The notes below the pieces were generated by a model. That model did not search any database and was not told the origin of the DNA. It saw only the letters and a list, made by a program, of their open reading frames with translations. A DNA stretch of 64,000 nucleotides, from assembly GCA_023898765.1 (NCBI GenBank), contig CP060238.1:1240001-1304000 (forward strand), read 5' to 3'. Made by a program: the position numbers and the translations under genes. This stretch comes from Rhodospirillales bacterium (GTDB lineage Bacteria > Pseudomonadota > Alphaproteobacteria > Micavibrionales > Micavibrionaceae). This document shows, in pieces, positions 8,055 through 16,238 of this stretch (position 1 is the stretch's first letter; every line of letters starts with the position of its first letter).

Positions 8055-9388
8055 TAGCGGATAAAAATGTGAACTTCGTTGGTTTGCGCTTCCGGGCTTT
8101 GGGAAGCGGTCAGTTCGATATTGTCCGTGGGCAGGCCCATCTGGCTCAGGCTGCGCAGGACTTTTTCGGCGTTCCGGCGCGCGCGCGTGCTTTCAATCGC
8201 CATCTGGGCGGCGTTGTCGGACAGGGGATGGACCGCGACGATCTCGAATGTTGCCCGCGGGTAGCGTTCCATGGCCTGAGAGACGGCCTGATAGACGGGC
8301 TGCTGGAAATTCACATCCGGCCGGTCAAAACGGATTTTGGCGAGCGGCTGGCGCCCTGGCGATACAGGAACCACAGGCATGGGAGCAGCGGCAGGAATAC
8401 CGGACATCGGGACCTGAGCCATCGGTTCGACCGGTGCCATCGGCGCGTCATAGACGGCGGCGGGCACATCGGACATCGGAACGGGCGGAACCGGAGCCAT
8501 GGGCGCCATCGGTGCCATGGGCGCATCATAGCGGGCGGGTTGAATCATGTCGCCGCCGGTGAAGGGCCTGTTGGAAAGGGACTCGCCATACATATTCCCT
8601 GTTGTGACGCCGAGCGCGAGGGTGCGCAGGTTGCTGTGTTCGGCGTTCAGGAAGGCTGTCGTGCGCATAATGTCGTCATTTGCAGCGTTCAAAAGGCGTT
8701 CGACCATCACAACGATACCGTCTATCTGGTCTTCGAGCTGGGCGAGCCGGACGTGATCTTCCTCGATGGCGCCCGAGAGGGAATACGTCGCGTGCGCCGC
8801 ATCCAGAAGGAAAGAAGCGTTGGAGGACAGGGCCGTGATATCAACCGTCAGCGCGTTCAGCTCGGCGACGCTTTGGGAGAAATCGTCGAGTTTTTTCTGC
8901 GCATTCCCGAGCCGTCCGACCAGTCTCGGGTTGCCCGGCGTCGTTCCGGCCTGAAGCTGGGTGTTAATCGTGGCGACATTCGCGTTATATTCGGAAGCCT
9001 GCCTGCGGGTGGTGCTTTCAATGTTTCTCAGCTTGCCGGACAAGGTGCTTACGCGGCTTTGGAGCGCAAAAAGGTCGGTTCTCAGGGTGTCGATCTTCTG
9101 GCCCACGACCGTCTGGGTCGGCTCGAAATAGGACGGGCCGGAGAGCTGGTCCGGCGTGATGTCAGGGGCTTTTTCCGGCTGTGTATAGACAGGCAGGATA
9201 TCCGTCGCCGGCATGGGTTCGTTTGTGATGACCAGGACAGGTTTTTTGTTCATGTCAATCTGGGCCTGCGCGGGGCCGGATGCGCTTGTCAGGACGCAGA
9301 CGGACAGGCACGCCAGTGCGAAACAGGCGGGGCTGCGCGCGCTAAAAAGGGGGAGGATTATTGTTCTAATGTTTTGACTCATTTGCAT
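8054..9388 (-). CDS. Secreted coiled-coil protein with an OmpA-like C-terminal domain
   Basis: 444 residues. It has a signal peptide (about 1-42, ending ASGPAQAQ) and a helical, probably coiled-coil region (about 90-240). A Pro/Met/Ala-rich low-complexity stretch (PMAPMAPMAPVPPVPM) covers about 287-330. The C-terminal part (about 345-444) has the OmpA-like order: IRFDRPDVNF, a FEIVAVHPLSDN strand, then ESTRARRNAEKVLRSL. Such domains hold peptidoglycan, but the usual Asp/Arg ligand pattern is only partly matched. It is the first gene of a coupled pair with the membrane-anchored protein downstream. Confidence 0.78.
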   Translation of the reverse strand: MQMSQNIRTIILPLFSARSPACFALACLSVCVLTSASGPAQAQIDMNKKPVLVITNEPMPATDILPVYTQPEKAPDITPDQLSGPSYFEPTQTVVGQKIDTLRTDLFALQSRVSTLSGKLRNIESTTRRQASEYNANVATINTQLQAGTTPGNPRLVGRLGNAQKKLDDFSQSVAELNALTVDITALSSNASFLLDAAHATYSLSGAIEEDHVRLAQLEDQIDGIVVMVERLLNAANDDIMRTTAFLNAEHSNLRTLALGVTTGNMYGESLSNRPFTGGDMIQPARYDAPMAPMAPMAPVPPVPMSDVPAAVYDAPMAPVEPMAQVPMSGIPAAAPMPVVPVSPGRQPLAKIRFDRPDVNFQQPVYQAVSQAMERYPRATFEIVAVHPLSDNAAQMAIESTRARRNAEKVLRSLSQMGLPTDNIELTASQSPEAQTNEVHIFIR

Positions 9389-9553
9389 TATCTTGCCCGT
9401 AAGCGGCCCCTGCTATGATTTTCTGCCATAATTATGCTAAGCGCCTCAATTCACCTTAAAACAGGCGGGCTGTCAAGCCGAAGGGCGGCTTATTTGTGAA
9501 AAAGCCCCAAGATTTTTTTCGGAGATTTTTTGACTTCGAATTCAGTTTAGCCC

Positions 9554-9583
9554 TTGCAATGAAAAGCGGCTCTGGGGTAGTGT
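9554..9583 (+). promoter_or_regulatory. Putative sigma-70 promoter for tRNA-Arg(ACG)
   Basis: TTGCAA (9554-9559), an 18-base spacer and TAGTGT (9578-9583), about 30 bases before the tRNA. The match is modest. The rest of 9389-9614 shows only A/T-rich sequence upstream of the OmpA-like gene, and 9692-9845 shows no further structure. Confidence 0.4.
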
Positions 9584-9614
9584 CTCGCTCGCATGTACCA
9601 AATACGGTGCATCT

Positions 9615-9691
9615 GCGCCTGTAGCTCAACTGGATAGAGCACCTGACTACGGATCAGGAGGTTAGGGGTTCGAATCCTCTCAGGCGCGCCA
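9615..9691 (+). tRNA. tRNA-Arg (anticodon ACG)
   Basis: 77 nt with CCA encoded at 9689-9691. The acceptor stem GCGCCTG/CAGGCGC pairs perfectly. The anticodon stem CCTGA/TCAGG encloses CTACGGA, giving anticodon ACG (inosine-modified, reads CGU/CGC/CGA). The T arm is AGGGG-TTCGAAT-CCTCT. Confidence 0.97.
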
Positions 9692-9845
9692 TCTCACTTT
9701 TATCCCCGGAAAGACCGCAGGCCGCGCAAGTCGCTGATCGCGCCCGGTCATGCGCCCTCATAATCTTTTTGTTAACCATTTTGGGGTAATAAGGTAAGGG
9801 CGTGCGTCTTTCTGGTTTTGACATAAACAATCGTTTGTTTTTCCG

Positions 9846-11789
9846 ATGTCGAAGAAAAAAAGTACCGGTAATCCTCTTTTCCCTGACTCCGGCCTTGTGA
9901 TTGAAGGCGCGGACGGTTTTTTCGATGTGGAGGAAGGGGAAGAGGCGCAAAATATTTTAGCCTCTCCGGAACAGGCGCCTGTGGAGGAAGAGAGCGGGGA
10001 CGACGGCGCGCAAGGGGCCATCACAAACGAAGACCGCGAGTTTATCAGTGTTTCCGGGCGGGATGATCGGCACGATGCGTCTGCGGGCTGGGGGGGGAAG
10101 CCCCGTATCGGCGAGCAGCTTGTGTCGATGGGGATTATCACGACGGATCAGTTGAACACGGCGCTGGAGGAGAAAAAGAACTCCGGAAAACTGCTGGGCG
10201 AGGTGCTGGTTGGTCTGGGGTTTATGAGCGCCGATATTCTGGAAACGTTTCTGGCGGAAACATCCGGTTTTGAGGTTTTTGATCCCTCCCAGATGTTTGT
10301 TGATAAAGGGGCGCTGTCCCTGATTGACAAACAAACCTGCCAGTATCATCAGGTTCTGCCGGTTTCTGTTACAGACGGCGAGTTCCGCCTTGCGATGGCG
10401 GATCCCTATGATGTGGTGGCGCTGGATACGCTCCGGCGGTTTTTGCCGAAAGGGACGGTGTTTACGCCTCTTTTGACCACGCCGGCTATTTTGAATGAAT
10501 CCATTGATGCGGCGTACGGATATGCGTCTTCTATCAATGAGATACTCAAGGAACTTGAAGAAGGAAATAAAGAAAATCTGGACACTCGCGCGCTTTCGGA
10601 AGAGCGCGCTTATGCGCATCCTGTCGTGCGTCTGGTCAATGCGCTTGTTTTTGAAGCTGTGAATCTTGGGGCTTCGGATATTCACTTTGAGCCGGAAGAA
10701 AATTTTGTCCGGCTGCGTTACCGTGTGGACGGCGTTCTTTTTACGGCCCAGATCCTCCACATCCAGTATTGGGGCGCGATTTTGGAGCGTATCAAGCGGA
10801 TGGCGGGTCTGGACGTCGCCGATAGCGTTACGGCGCAAAAGGGGCGGATTGAGATGAAGGTTGGCGGGCGCCATGTGGATTTCCGTGTGTCTTCTTTGCC
10901 CACGGTGCATGGTGAAAATATGGTGCTGCGCGTGCTGGACCGTCAGAGCGGCGTTATGGCGCTGCGCAAACTGGGGCTTGGCGAGCATAACCTTAAACGG
11001 ATCAAGGAGGCGCAGGAAAGGCCCGAAGGGCTTACGATCGTCACAGGTCCGCGCGGAAGCGGCAGGACAACGACGCTTTACTCGATGCTCAGGGAAATCA
11101 ATTCGGTGGATGTGAGTATCCAGACGCTGGAAGACCCGATTGAATATTATTTGCCGATGATCCGGCAAACGGCGCTTAAGCAGGGGAGCATCGGGTTTGC
11201 GGACGGGCTGCAGGCTATTCTCGGTCAGGATCCGAATGTTATTCTGATCGGGGAACTTGAAGATCCGGAGACCGCGAAAATGGCGCTTCAGGCGGCGATG
11301 AGCGGGGACCGCGTTTATACGACCCTGCAGACAAAAGACTGTTTCGGGGCGCTGCCGCGCCTGTTTGATCTGGGGCTGGCGCCGGGGATGCTTGCGGGAA
11401 ATATTACGGCATTGATTGCGCAGCGTCTGGTACGTTGTCTTTGTCCGGAATGCAGGGAAGCCTGCACGCCGGAGCCGGCGGAAAGGAAAATCCTTCAGGA
11501 GGGGATAAAGGGTCAGGAGATTGAGATTGATAAAGTCTTCCGGGCGCGTCAGGGCGGGTGCGATCAATGCGGCGGGCAAGGGTATAAGGGGCGGACCTGC
11601 ATTGCTGAAACCCTTCTGTTTGACGAGGATCTGGATAAAATTGTGGCGGAGGGAGGAACGGCGCTGGCGCTAAAGGCTGCGGCGCGGGAAAAAGGCTTCA
11701 AAAGCCTGCGCTGCGATGGCATCCTGAAAGTGCTGGAAGGCGTTACCGATCTGGAGGCTTTGTCTAAAATCGTTGAAATCCATAAATAA
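9846..11789 (+). CDS. GspE/PilB-like secretion ATPase with altered Walker A lysine
   Basis: 647 residues. An acidic N-terminus is followed by an MshE/GspE N-terminal domain (about 86-215, IGEQLVSMGIITTDQLNTAL). The ATPase domain (about 255-520) has the Asp-box region ASDIHFEPEENFVRLRYRVDG (split across 277-297). Walker A is GPRGSGRT at 401-408, so the essential Lys is Arg407 (AGG at 11064-11066). The Walker B region is DPNVILIGE (462-470). The His-box reads SGDRVYTTLQTKD rather than the usual TGHLVxSTLHTND. A four-Cys zinc module (CPEC...CDQC) follows. Type IV pilus or type II secretion extension ATPases power pilin assembly; this copy may be inactive or atypical. No ribosome binding site is obvious. 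Confidence 0.88.
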   Translation: MSKKKSTGNPLFPDSGLVIEGADGFFDVEEGEEAQNILASPEQAPVEEESGDDGAQGAITNEDREFISVSGRDDRHDASAGWGGKPRIGEQLVSMGIITTDQLNTALEEKKNSGKLLGEVLVGLGFMSADILETFLAETSGFEVFDPSQMFVDKGALSLIDKQTCQYHQVLPVSVTDGEFRLAMADPYDVVALDTLRRFLPKGTVFTPLLTTPAILNESIDAAYGYASSINEILKELEEGNKENLDTRALSEERAYAHPVVRLVNALVFEAVNLGASDIHFEPEENFVRLRYRVDGVLFTAQILHIQYWGAILERIKRMAGLDVADSVTAQKGRIEMKVGGRHVDFRVSSLPTVHGENMVLRVLDRQSGVMALRKLGLGEHNLKRIKEAQERPEGLTIVTGPRGSGRTTTLYSMLREINSVDVSIQTLEDPIEYYLPMIRQTALKQGSIGFADGLQAILGQDPNVILIGELEDPETAKMALQAAMSGDRVYTTLQTKDCFGALPRLFDLGLAPGMLAGNITALIAQRLVRCLCPECREACTPEPAERKILQEGIKGQEIEIDKVFRARQGGCDQCGGQGYKGRTCIAETLLFDEDLDKIVAEGGTALALKAAAREKGFKSLRCDGILKVLEGVTDLEALSKIVEIHK

Positions 11790-11808
11790 TTTTGGGCCTG
11801 AATTCATC

Positions 11809-13380
11809 ATGCACATTCCTTTTTTATTTCCGTCCAGATGCGTTCTTCTTATGGAGGATGAAGGGTTGCTTGTGTATGAAGCAACACCTGCCCGCATTCA
11901 TTTTGTGGATTTGCTTTCGTGGGAGACCGCAAATTTTGAGCAGACGCTTGCGCGGCTGATTTCCAAAAAGACGAGGGGAAAGCGCGTCCTTATTTTGAAC
12001 GATATGGTAGAGCAGCATTATCGTAAAGAGCGCGTGCCGCATGCGGGCCCGTTATACCGCTTTGTCCTTTTGCGGCGGCGGCTTGCGGAGGTGTTTCGGC
12101 CTCATCCCATTCGGGCGGCGCTGCGTTTGAAAGAAGAAGGGGCGTCTTTGTCGGAGCAGCGGAGCCTGCGGCAGGAAGAGCGGGGGGTTTCCGGCGCGAT
12201 GTATTTGTTCGCGGGCGTTCCGATGACCGGCGCGCTGTGTAAGGTGATGGAAGGGGTGCGGCTGTCCCTTGCGCGCGTGGACGGGTTTTGTCTTTTGCCT
12301 GTGGAGAGCGCGGGGATGGTCCGGGCCCTGTCCCGAAAGCTTGCGGGCAAAGGAGACCGGCAGGCGAAGTGGTCCTTGTTCATGGGGCAGCACCAAAGCG
12401 GCGGACTGCGGCAGATAGTTGTCCGCGACGGCGAACTTGCGCTCACGCGGATGACTCCGATGGCGGATATAAATGTCGATCCCGGGGAATGGTCCGAAGA
12501 AATTATCGCCGAGTTTAAAACGACAATGGGCTATCTCTCCCGTTTTGGTTATGAGGCCGCAGACGGTCTGGACATTATTGTCGTGTGCGGCAGTGCGCCG
12601 ACAGATTTTCTGGAAGAGACGCTGCGGACGGAAGGAAGGGTTCATTTCCTGTCGTCTCTGGATGCGGCGGATATTCTGGGTTTGCGTCTGGGGCCTCAGG
12701 ACGATGTATGCAGCGCCGATCCGGTCCATGTTGCATGGGTGGCGAAAAAACGTATTTTTTCCCTGCCGCTGGGGCACAGGAGACTTTCGCGTATTTCCTT
12801 GCCGCGCCGCGCCGCCGCCTTTGCCGCCTTTGTTATGACGTCCTTTCTTTTTCTTTTCGCGTTTCAGATTTTTTTCGGCATGCAGGATATGTCGACGCTT
12901 CGCCATAACCTTGATCTGGCCGCGCAGCAAAAAGCGGGGATTGCGCTTTCGTTGAAAGAAGATCGGAGCAGGGAACGTGAAACAGGCTATGATTTTGCGT
13001 TCGTGCGCGATGCCTCGGCGGTCTTTGAAAGGATAGAGGATGCGCGGCTCAGGCCGCTGGATGTCTTGCGGGATGTCGGGGAGGCGCTGGAGCCGCAAAT
13101 GGCGCTGGAGGAAATGGATATTTCAAAAGGGAAGACGGTTGTGACCTTGTCTTTTCCCAAAACCCTTTCGCCGGCGGAAGCTTATGAGGCCAGTCTGCAT
13201 TTTCGTGACGCGGTCCGGAAAAAATTTCCGGCGGCGCAGGTCGATATTCTCCGCCATGTTGCGGGGATGGGATATCGCGGAAAATTTTCGGGATATACAG
13301 ACGGTCCGTCCTCTGTGTCCGCCGGGGAAAAACTGACGGCCGTAATTTCCATTGTGTCTGGCGGGGCGGGGGACGAATGA
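11809..13380 (+). CDS. PilM/PilN (GspL/MshI)-like pilus assembly protein
   Basis: About 523 residues from ATG 11809; an in-frame TTG at 11773, overlapping the ATPase gene, would add 12. The N-terminal half looks like the cytoplasmic actin-like PilM/GspL domain. One transmembrane helix lies at about 340-360 (FAAFVMTSFLFLFAFQIFF in part). A periplasmic PilN/GspL-like region with a ferredoxin-like pattern (DVLRDVGEALEPQMALEEM...VVTLSF) follows. Position between the ATPase and a PilO-like gene supports an inner-membrane platform role. Sequence similarity to named families is weak, so the exact family is inferred. Confidence 0.72.
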   Translation: MHIPFLFPSRCVLLMEDEGLLVYEATPARIHFVDLLSWETANFEQTLARLISKKTRGKRVLILNDMVEQHYRKERVPHAGPLYRFVLLRRRLAEVFRPHPIRAALRLKEEGASLSEQRSLRQEERGVSGAMYLFAGVPMTGALCKVMEGVRLSLARVDGFCLLPVESAGMVRALSRKLAGKGDRQAKWSLFMGQHQSGGLRQIVVRDGELALTRMTPMADINVDPGEWSEEIIAEFKTTMGYLSRFGYEAADGLDIIVVCGSAPTDFLEETLRTEGRVHFLSSLDAADILGLRLGPQDDVCSADPVHVAWVAKKRIFSLPLGHRRLSRISLPRRAAAFAAFVMTSFLFLFAFQIFFGMQDMSTLRHNLDLAAQQKAGIALSLKEDRSRERETGYDFAFVRDASAVFERIEDARLRPLDVLRDVGEALEPQMALEEMDISKGKTVVTLSFPKTLSPAEAYEASLHFRDAVRKKFPAAQVDILRHVAGMGYRGKFSGYTDGPSSVSAGEKLTAVISIVSGGAGDE

Positions 13381-14015
13381 GACAAAAACTTTCAAAAGCT
13401 TCGGCGGACATTCTGGGGCGGAAGCGGATCAGGCTTCTGGCGTCCTTGCTGGCAGGGGTTGTTTTTCTGGGGGGGTATCATTTTGTCGTTCTCCAGCCGA
13501 AAACGCTGGCCATGCATGAAGAGCTGACCGGGGTGCGGCAGGACGTTATTTCTATGGAAACGGAAATCAGGGAACTGAGAGCCGGCTACCTGACCTTTAG
13601 CCGGCAAAAGGCCCGCTTCGATCAGATGAAAGCGCAGGGGTTTTTTAACGGGCAAAACCGTCTGGAGGCGCAAAAAGCTTTTGACCGTCTCAAGGAAAAA
13701 TCCGGTTTATCGGCTCTCGATTTTGAAATCGGGCCTTTGGAGGCTCCTGAAGGCGGGGGCAAAGAATACAGGCTGCTGAAAAGCAGGCTGAAGATCAGCG
13801 TGGAAGCAAAAGGGGATGAGCCTCTTCACCGCTTTCTTTCCCTTCTTGAGGAAGCGTTTCCCGGCCTTGTCTGCGTGAAAGATATGCATATTCGAAGGAA
13901 GGATGAATCCGGTCATTTTCTGGTATTCGCAGAGATGAGCGGGGATTGGCAGACGATCGTGCCGGAAAAGGATATGCCGGCGTTTTCGAGCCCTTCCGGC
14001 GCCCCTTCGTTTTGA
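13377..14015 (+). CDS. PilO/GspM/MshJ-like inner-membrane protein
   Basis: 212 residues; its ATG overlaps the previous stop as ATGA. One N-terminal transmembrane helix (about 18-38, IRLLASLLAGVVFLGGYHF) is followed by a coiled coil (about 45-80, MHEELTGVRQDVISMETEI) and a C-terminal alpha/beta domain (LLKSRLKISVEAKGDEPLHRFLSLLEE). This is the architecture of PilO and GspM, which pair with PilN/GspL. The tight coupling with the upstream gene fits. Confidence 0.75.
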   Translation: MRQKLSKASADILGRKRIRLLASLLAGVVFLGGYHFVVLQPKTLAMHEELTGVRQDVISMETEIRELRAGYLTFSRQKARFDQMKAQGFFNGQNRLEAQKAFDRLKEKSGLSALDFEIGPLEAPEGGGKEYRLLKSRLKISVEAKGDEPLHRFLSLLEEAFPGLVCVKDMHIRRKDESGHFLVFAEMSGDWQTIVPEKDMPAFSSPSGAPSF

Positions 14016-14105
14016 AAATTTCACAAACAGCTTTGAATTTGCTACGCTTCAGGTGGTAGGGGGCGATTCCGCCTTTCTTCTTTCTTTTGTGTTTTTTTAG
14101 GGCCG

Positions 14106-14993
14106 ATGTCTGTTTTTGTGACCAGAAAACATCGAAGGGCTGCTTTCCTTGAGGCGTATGAAAGGGCCGCGCACTACCCTCTTCAGGGTGTGGTGGCCGG
14201 GCCGCGCGTATATGCCGCAGCGGCCTGCGGGAGGGATAAGGCGCGCATGGCGATGCCTTTAATCCTGGCGGCGGTGATGATGAGTGGGGGGCTGTTTTTT
14301 CCCGCATCGGACGTGTCTTATCCGGCGGCGTTTGACAAGGCGCTGTCGGCGGCCATGGTTTGGACGGCGCCTGCGGCGAAGGAGCTTTCGGATATGGTGC
14401 GGCGGACCCATGTCTCGGAAAATAAAAGTTTCGAGGCGCCGCCGGGCGGGCGCGTGTCTTTAGGGCCTGCGCTTTCGGTCAGGGATTTGTCAAAAAGCGT
14501 ATACGCCCGGGAGGTGAATTTCAGAATAGAGCCTTTGACTCCGGCGCAGATGGAGGCGCACCCGTCTTCCCTTCCGGCGAAAAAATTTGCGTCCGTGAAA
14601 AGGAAGGCTGTGGTCTCCGGGGAGGAAACGCTTCTGGCGTCCGCGCAGAAGGCGCTCAAAGCGGGGCGTTATGATTCTGCGTTCGGAATTTTAAAAAAAC
14701 TTCATGCGCGCCATCCTGAAAATGCGGCGCTTGCCGCGCAGCTTGGTCTGGTGAGCGCGCGGGCAGGGCGCGAGGAAGAGGCGATCCGTTATATGAGTCT
14801 TGCAGCGGCTTTGGCGCCGGAAAAGGCGGGCTATATTTATAATGTCGCGGTGATGGTCGACCGGAGCGGGGCGCATAAAAAAGCGCTGCCCCTGTATGAA
14901 AAGGCGCTGGAAACGGATGCCGCTTACGGCGCAGGACTCTCTGTGCCGCGCGGGCGCATTTACGACCGCCTGTATTATCTCAGGAGGCTTTAG
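14106..14993 (+). CDS. TPR-repeat protein of the pilus block
   Basis: 295 residues. One hydrophobic segment (about 40-58, AMPLILAAVMMSGGLFFPA) suggests membrane anchoring. The C-terminal half holds about three tetratricopeptide repeats (LLASAQKALKAGRYDSAFGILKKL; AALAAQLGLVSARAGREEEAI; GYIYNVAVMVDRSGAHKKALPLYEKAL). It closes with a basic RGRIYDRLYYLRRL tail. Its place after the PilO-like gene suggests a role like MshN or PilF, inferred from context. A 90-bp T-rich gap separates it from the previous gene. Confidence 0.75.
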   Translation: MSVFVTRKHRRAAFLEAYERAAHYPLQGVVAGPRVYAAAACGRDKARMAMPLILAAVMMSGGLFFPASDVSYPAAFDKALSAAMVWTAPAAKELSDMVRRTHVSENKSFEAPPGGRVSLGPALSVRDLSKSVYAREVNFRIEPLTPAQMEAHPSSLPAKKFASVKRKAVVSGEETLLASAQKALKAGRYDSAFGILKKLHARHPENAALAAQLGLVSARAGREEEAIRYMSLAAALAPEKAGYIYNVAVMVDRSGAHKKALPLYEKALETDAAYGAGLSVPRGRIYDRLYYLRRL

Positions 14994-15733
14994 ACTTTTT
15001 TCTCAAGCGCTTTGAGCAGGTCCAGCGGCATAGGCAAAACAATGGTGCTGCCTTTTGCGTTTGTGAATTCTCCGAGCGTGCTTAAATAGCGCAGCTGCAT
15101 GGTTTCGGGGCGTCTGGCCAGAATGGTTGCTGCTTCGTCCAGTTGCGTTGCTGCCTGCAATTCTCCTTCGGCATTGATAATCTTGGCGCGGCGTTCCCGT
15201 TCGGCTTCGGCCTGCTTGGCGATGGCGCGCACCATGGTCGGGTCGATATCGACATGCTTGATCTCGACATTGGCGACTTTGACGCCCCAGCCTTCGGTTT
15301 GCCCGTCCAGAATGGTCTGCACATCCTGATTGAGCTGGTCCCGTTTGGAGAGCATGTCGTCCAGGTCATGTTTCCCAAGGACGGAGCGCAGGGTCGTCTG
15401 CGCAAGCTGGCTCGTGGCGACCTCGAAACATTCCACGCGGTTGACGGCGTGTGCGGGGTCGATCACGCGGTAATAAACCACGGCGTTGACTTTCACGGAG
15501 ACGTTGTCGCGGGAAATGACGTCCTGCGAGGGGATGTCTTCGGTGCGGATCCGCGTATCGACGCGTTCCATGACCTGGACGGCGGGGATGATAAGCTGAA
15601 GGCCCGGTCCGCGCGTGCCGGAATATTTCCCAAGGGTGTAAACGACACCGCGGTCATATTCCTTGACGATACGGATAGAGGCCATGAGCAAGACGATCAG
15701 ACCGACCAGAACAGGGGCAAAGAATGTTGTCAT
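14990..15733 (-). CDS. Slipin (SPFH/stomatin family) membrane protein
   Basis: 247 residues. N-terminal transmembrane helix (about 6-22), then the SPFH/band 7 domain (VYTLGKYSGTRGPGLQLIIPAV; RIRTEDIPSQDVISRDNVSV), an Ala/Glu-rich helix (AIAKQAEAERERRAKIINAEGE) and TIVLPMPLDLLKAL near the end. Slipins form membrane microdomain oligomers and pair with NfeD, whose gene is directly upstream (17 bp away). The stop overlaps the convergent TPR gene by 4 bp. Confidence 0.93.
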   Translation of the reverse strand: MTTFFAPVLVGLIVLLMASIRIVKEYDRGVVYTLGKYSGTRGPGLQLIIPAVQVMERVDTRIRTEDIPSQDVISRDNVSVKVNAVVYYRVIDPAHAVNRVECFEVATSQLAQTTLRSVLGKHDLDDMLSKRDQLNQDVQTILDGQTEGWGVKVANVEIKHVDIDPTMVRAIAKQAEAERERRAKIINAEGELQAATQLDEAATILARRPETMQLRYLSTLGEFTNAKGSTIVLPMPLDLLKALEKKV

Positions 15734-15749
15734 GATTTTTTCCCTTTAT

Positions 15750-16238
15750 TTATGAAGTTGTAATTTTAAGTGTTAAATCCCGAATGGCGCTGACGGTGAC
15801 TTTCGTTTCGGCTGGCAGGTCGAGCGCGTCATCGCTTTCCGCCTGCCATGTCTCGCCCTGAATGCGCACGCGGCCTTTTTTTCCGTTCCATTCCAGAACG
15901 GCGGCTTCTTGCCCGATCATGCTTTCCGCGCCGGTTGTGATTTTCTGCCGGCGGTAGCGGAGAAGGAGGAAAATGCAGGCGCCGAGAACAAAAAATTCGG
16001 CAAAGGCGATGCCGAAGAAAACGCCCCATCCCACATAAAGGCCCAGAACGCTTTCCGGTCCGGCGTAAAGGGCAAATCCGGCGATCAGGGACAAAACGCC
16101 GTTAAAGGCGGCCAGCCCTGAAGGTAAAAAGAATTCCGCCAGAACAAGCAGGCCGCCGTAGATAAACAGGAAAACGGCGGCGTTTTCCATGGGGATAAAG
16201 CCCAGAAGATGCAGTCCCAATATCAAACTGGCGATCAT
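15750..16238 (-). CDS. NfeD family protein
   Basis: 162 residues. Four hydrophobic segments (about 1-15, 22-40, 44-62, 70-92) are followed by a soluble OB-fold domain (about 105-160, MIGQEAAVLEWNGKKGRVRIQGETWQAES). This is the short, protease-lacking NfeD form that partners slipin. It overlaps leuB as ATGA, so it is the third gene of a leuD-leuB-nfeD-slipin unit. Confidence 0.92.
   Translation of the reverse strand: MIASLILGLHLLGFIPMENAAVFLFIYGGLLVLAEFFLPSGLAAFNGVLSLIAGFALYAGPESVLGLYVGWGVFFGIAFAEFFVLGACIFLLLRYRRQKITTGAESMIGQEAAVLEWNGKKGRVRIQGETWQAESDDALDLPAETKVTVSAIRDLTLKITTS

Noticed and set aside
8042..9418. A 458-residue open frame on the plus strand
   Set aside because: It lies opposite the OmpA-like gene, has low-complexity His/Gly/Arg sequence and no family motif. 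High G+C at codon third positions keeps the antisense frame open.
9957..11579. A 540-residue open frame on the minus strand
   Set aside because: It lies antisense to the GspE-like ATPase gene, has an Arg/His-rich, non-protein-like composition and no motif.
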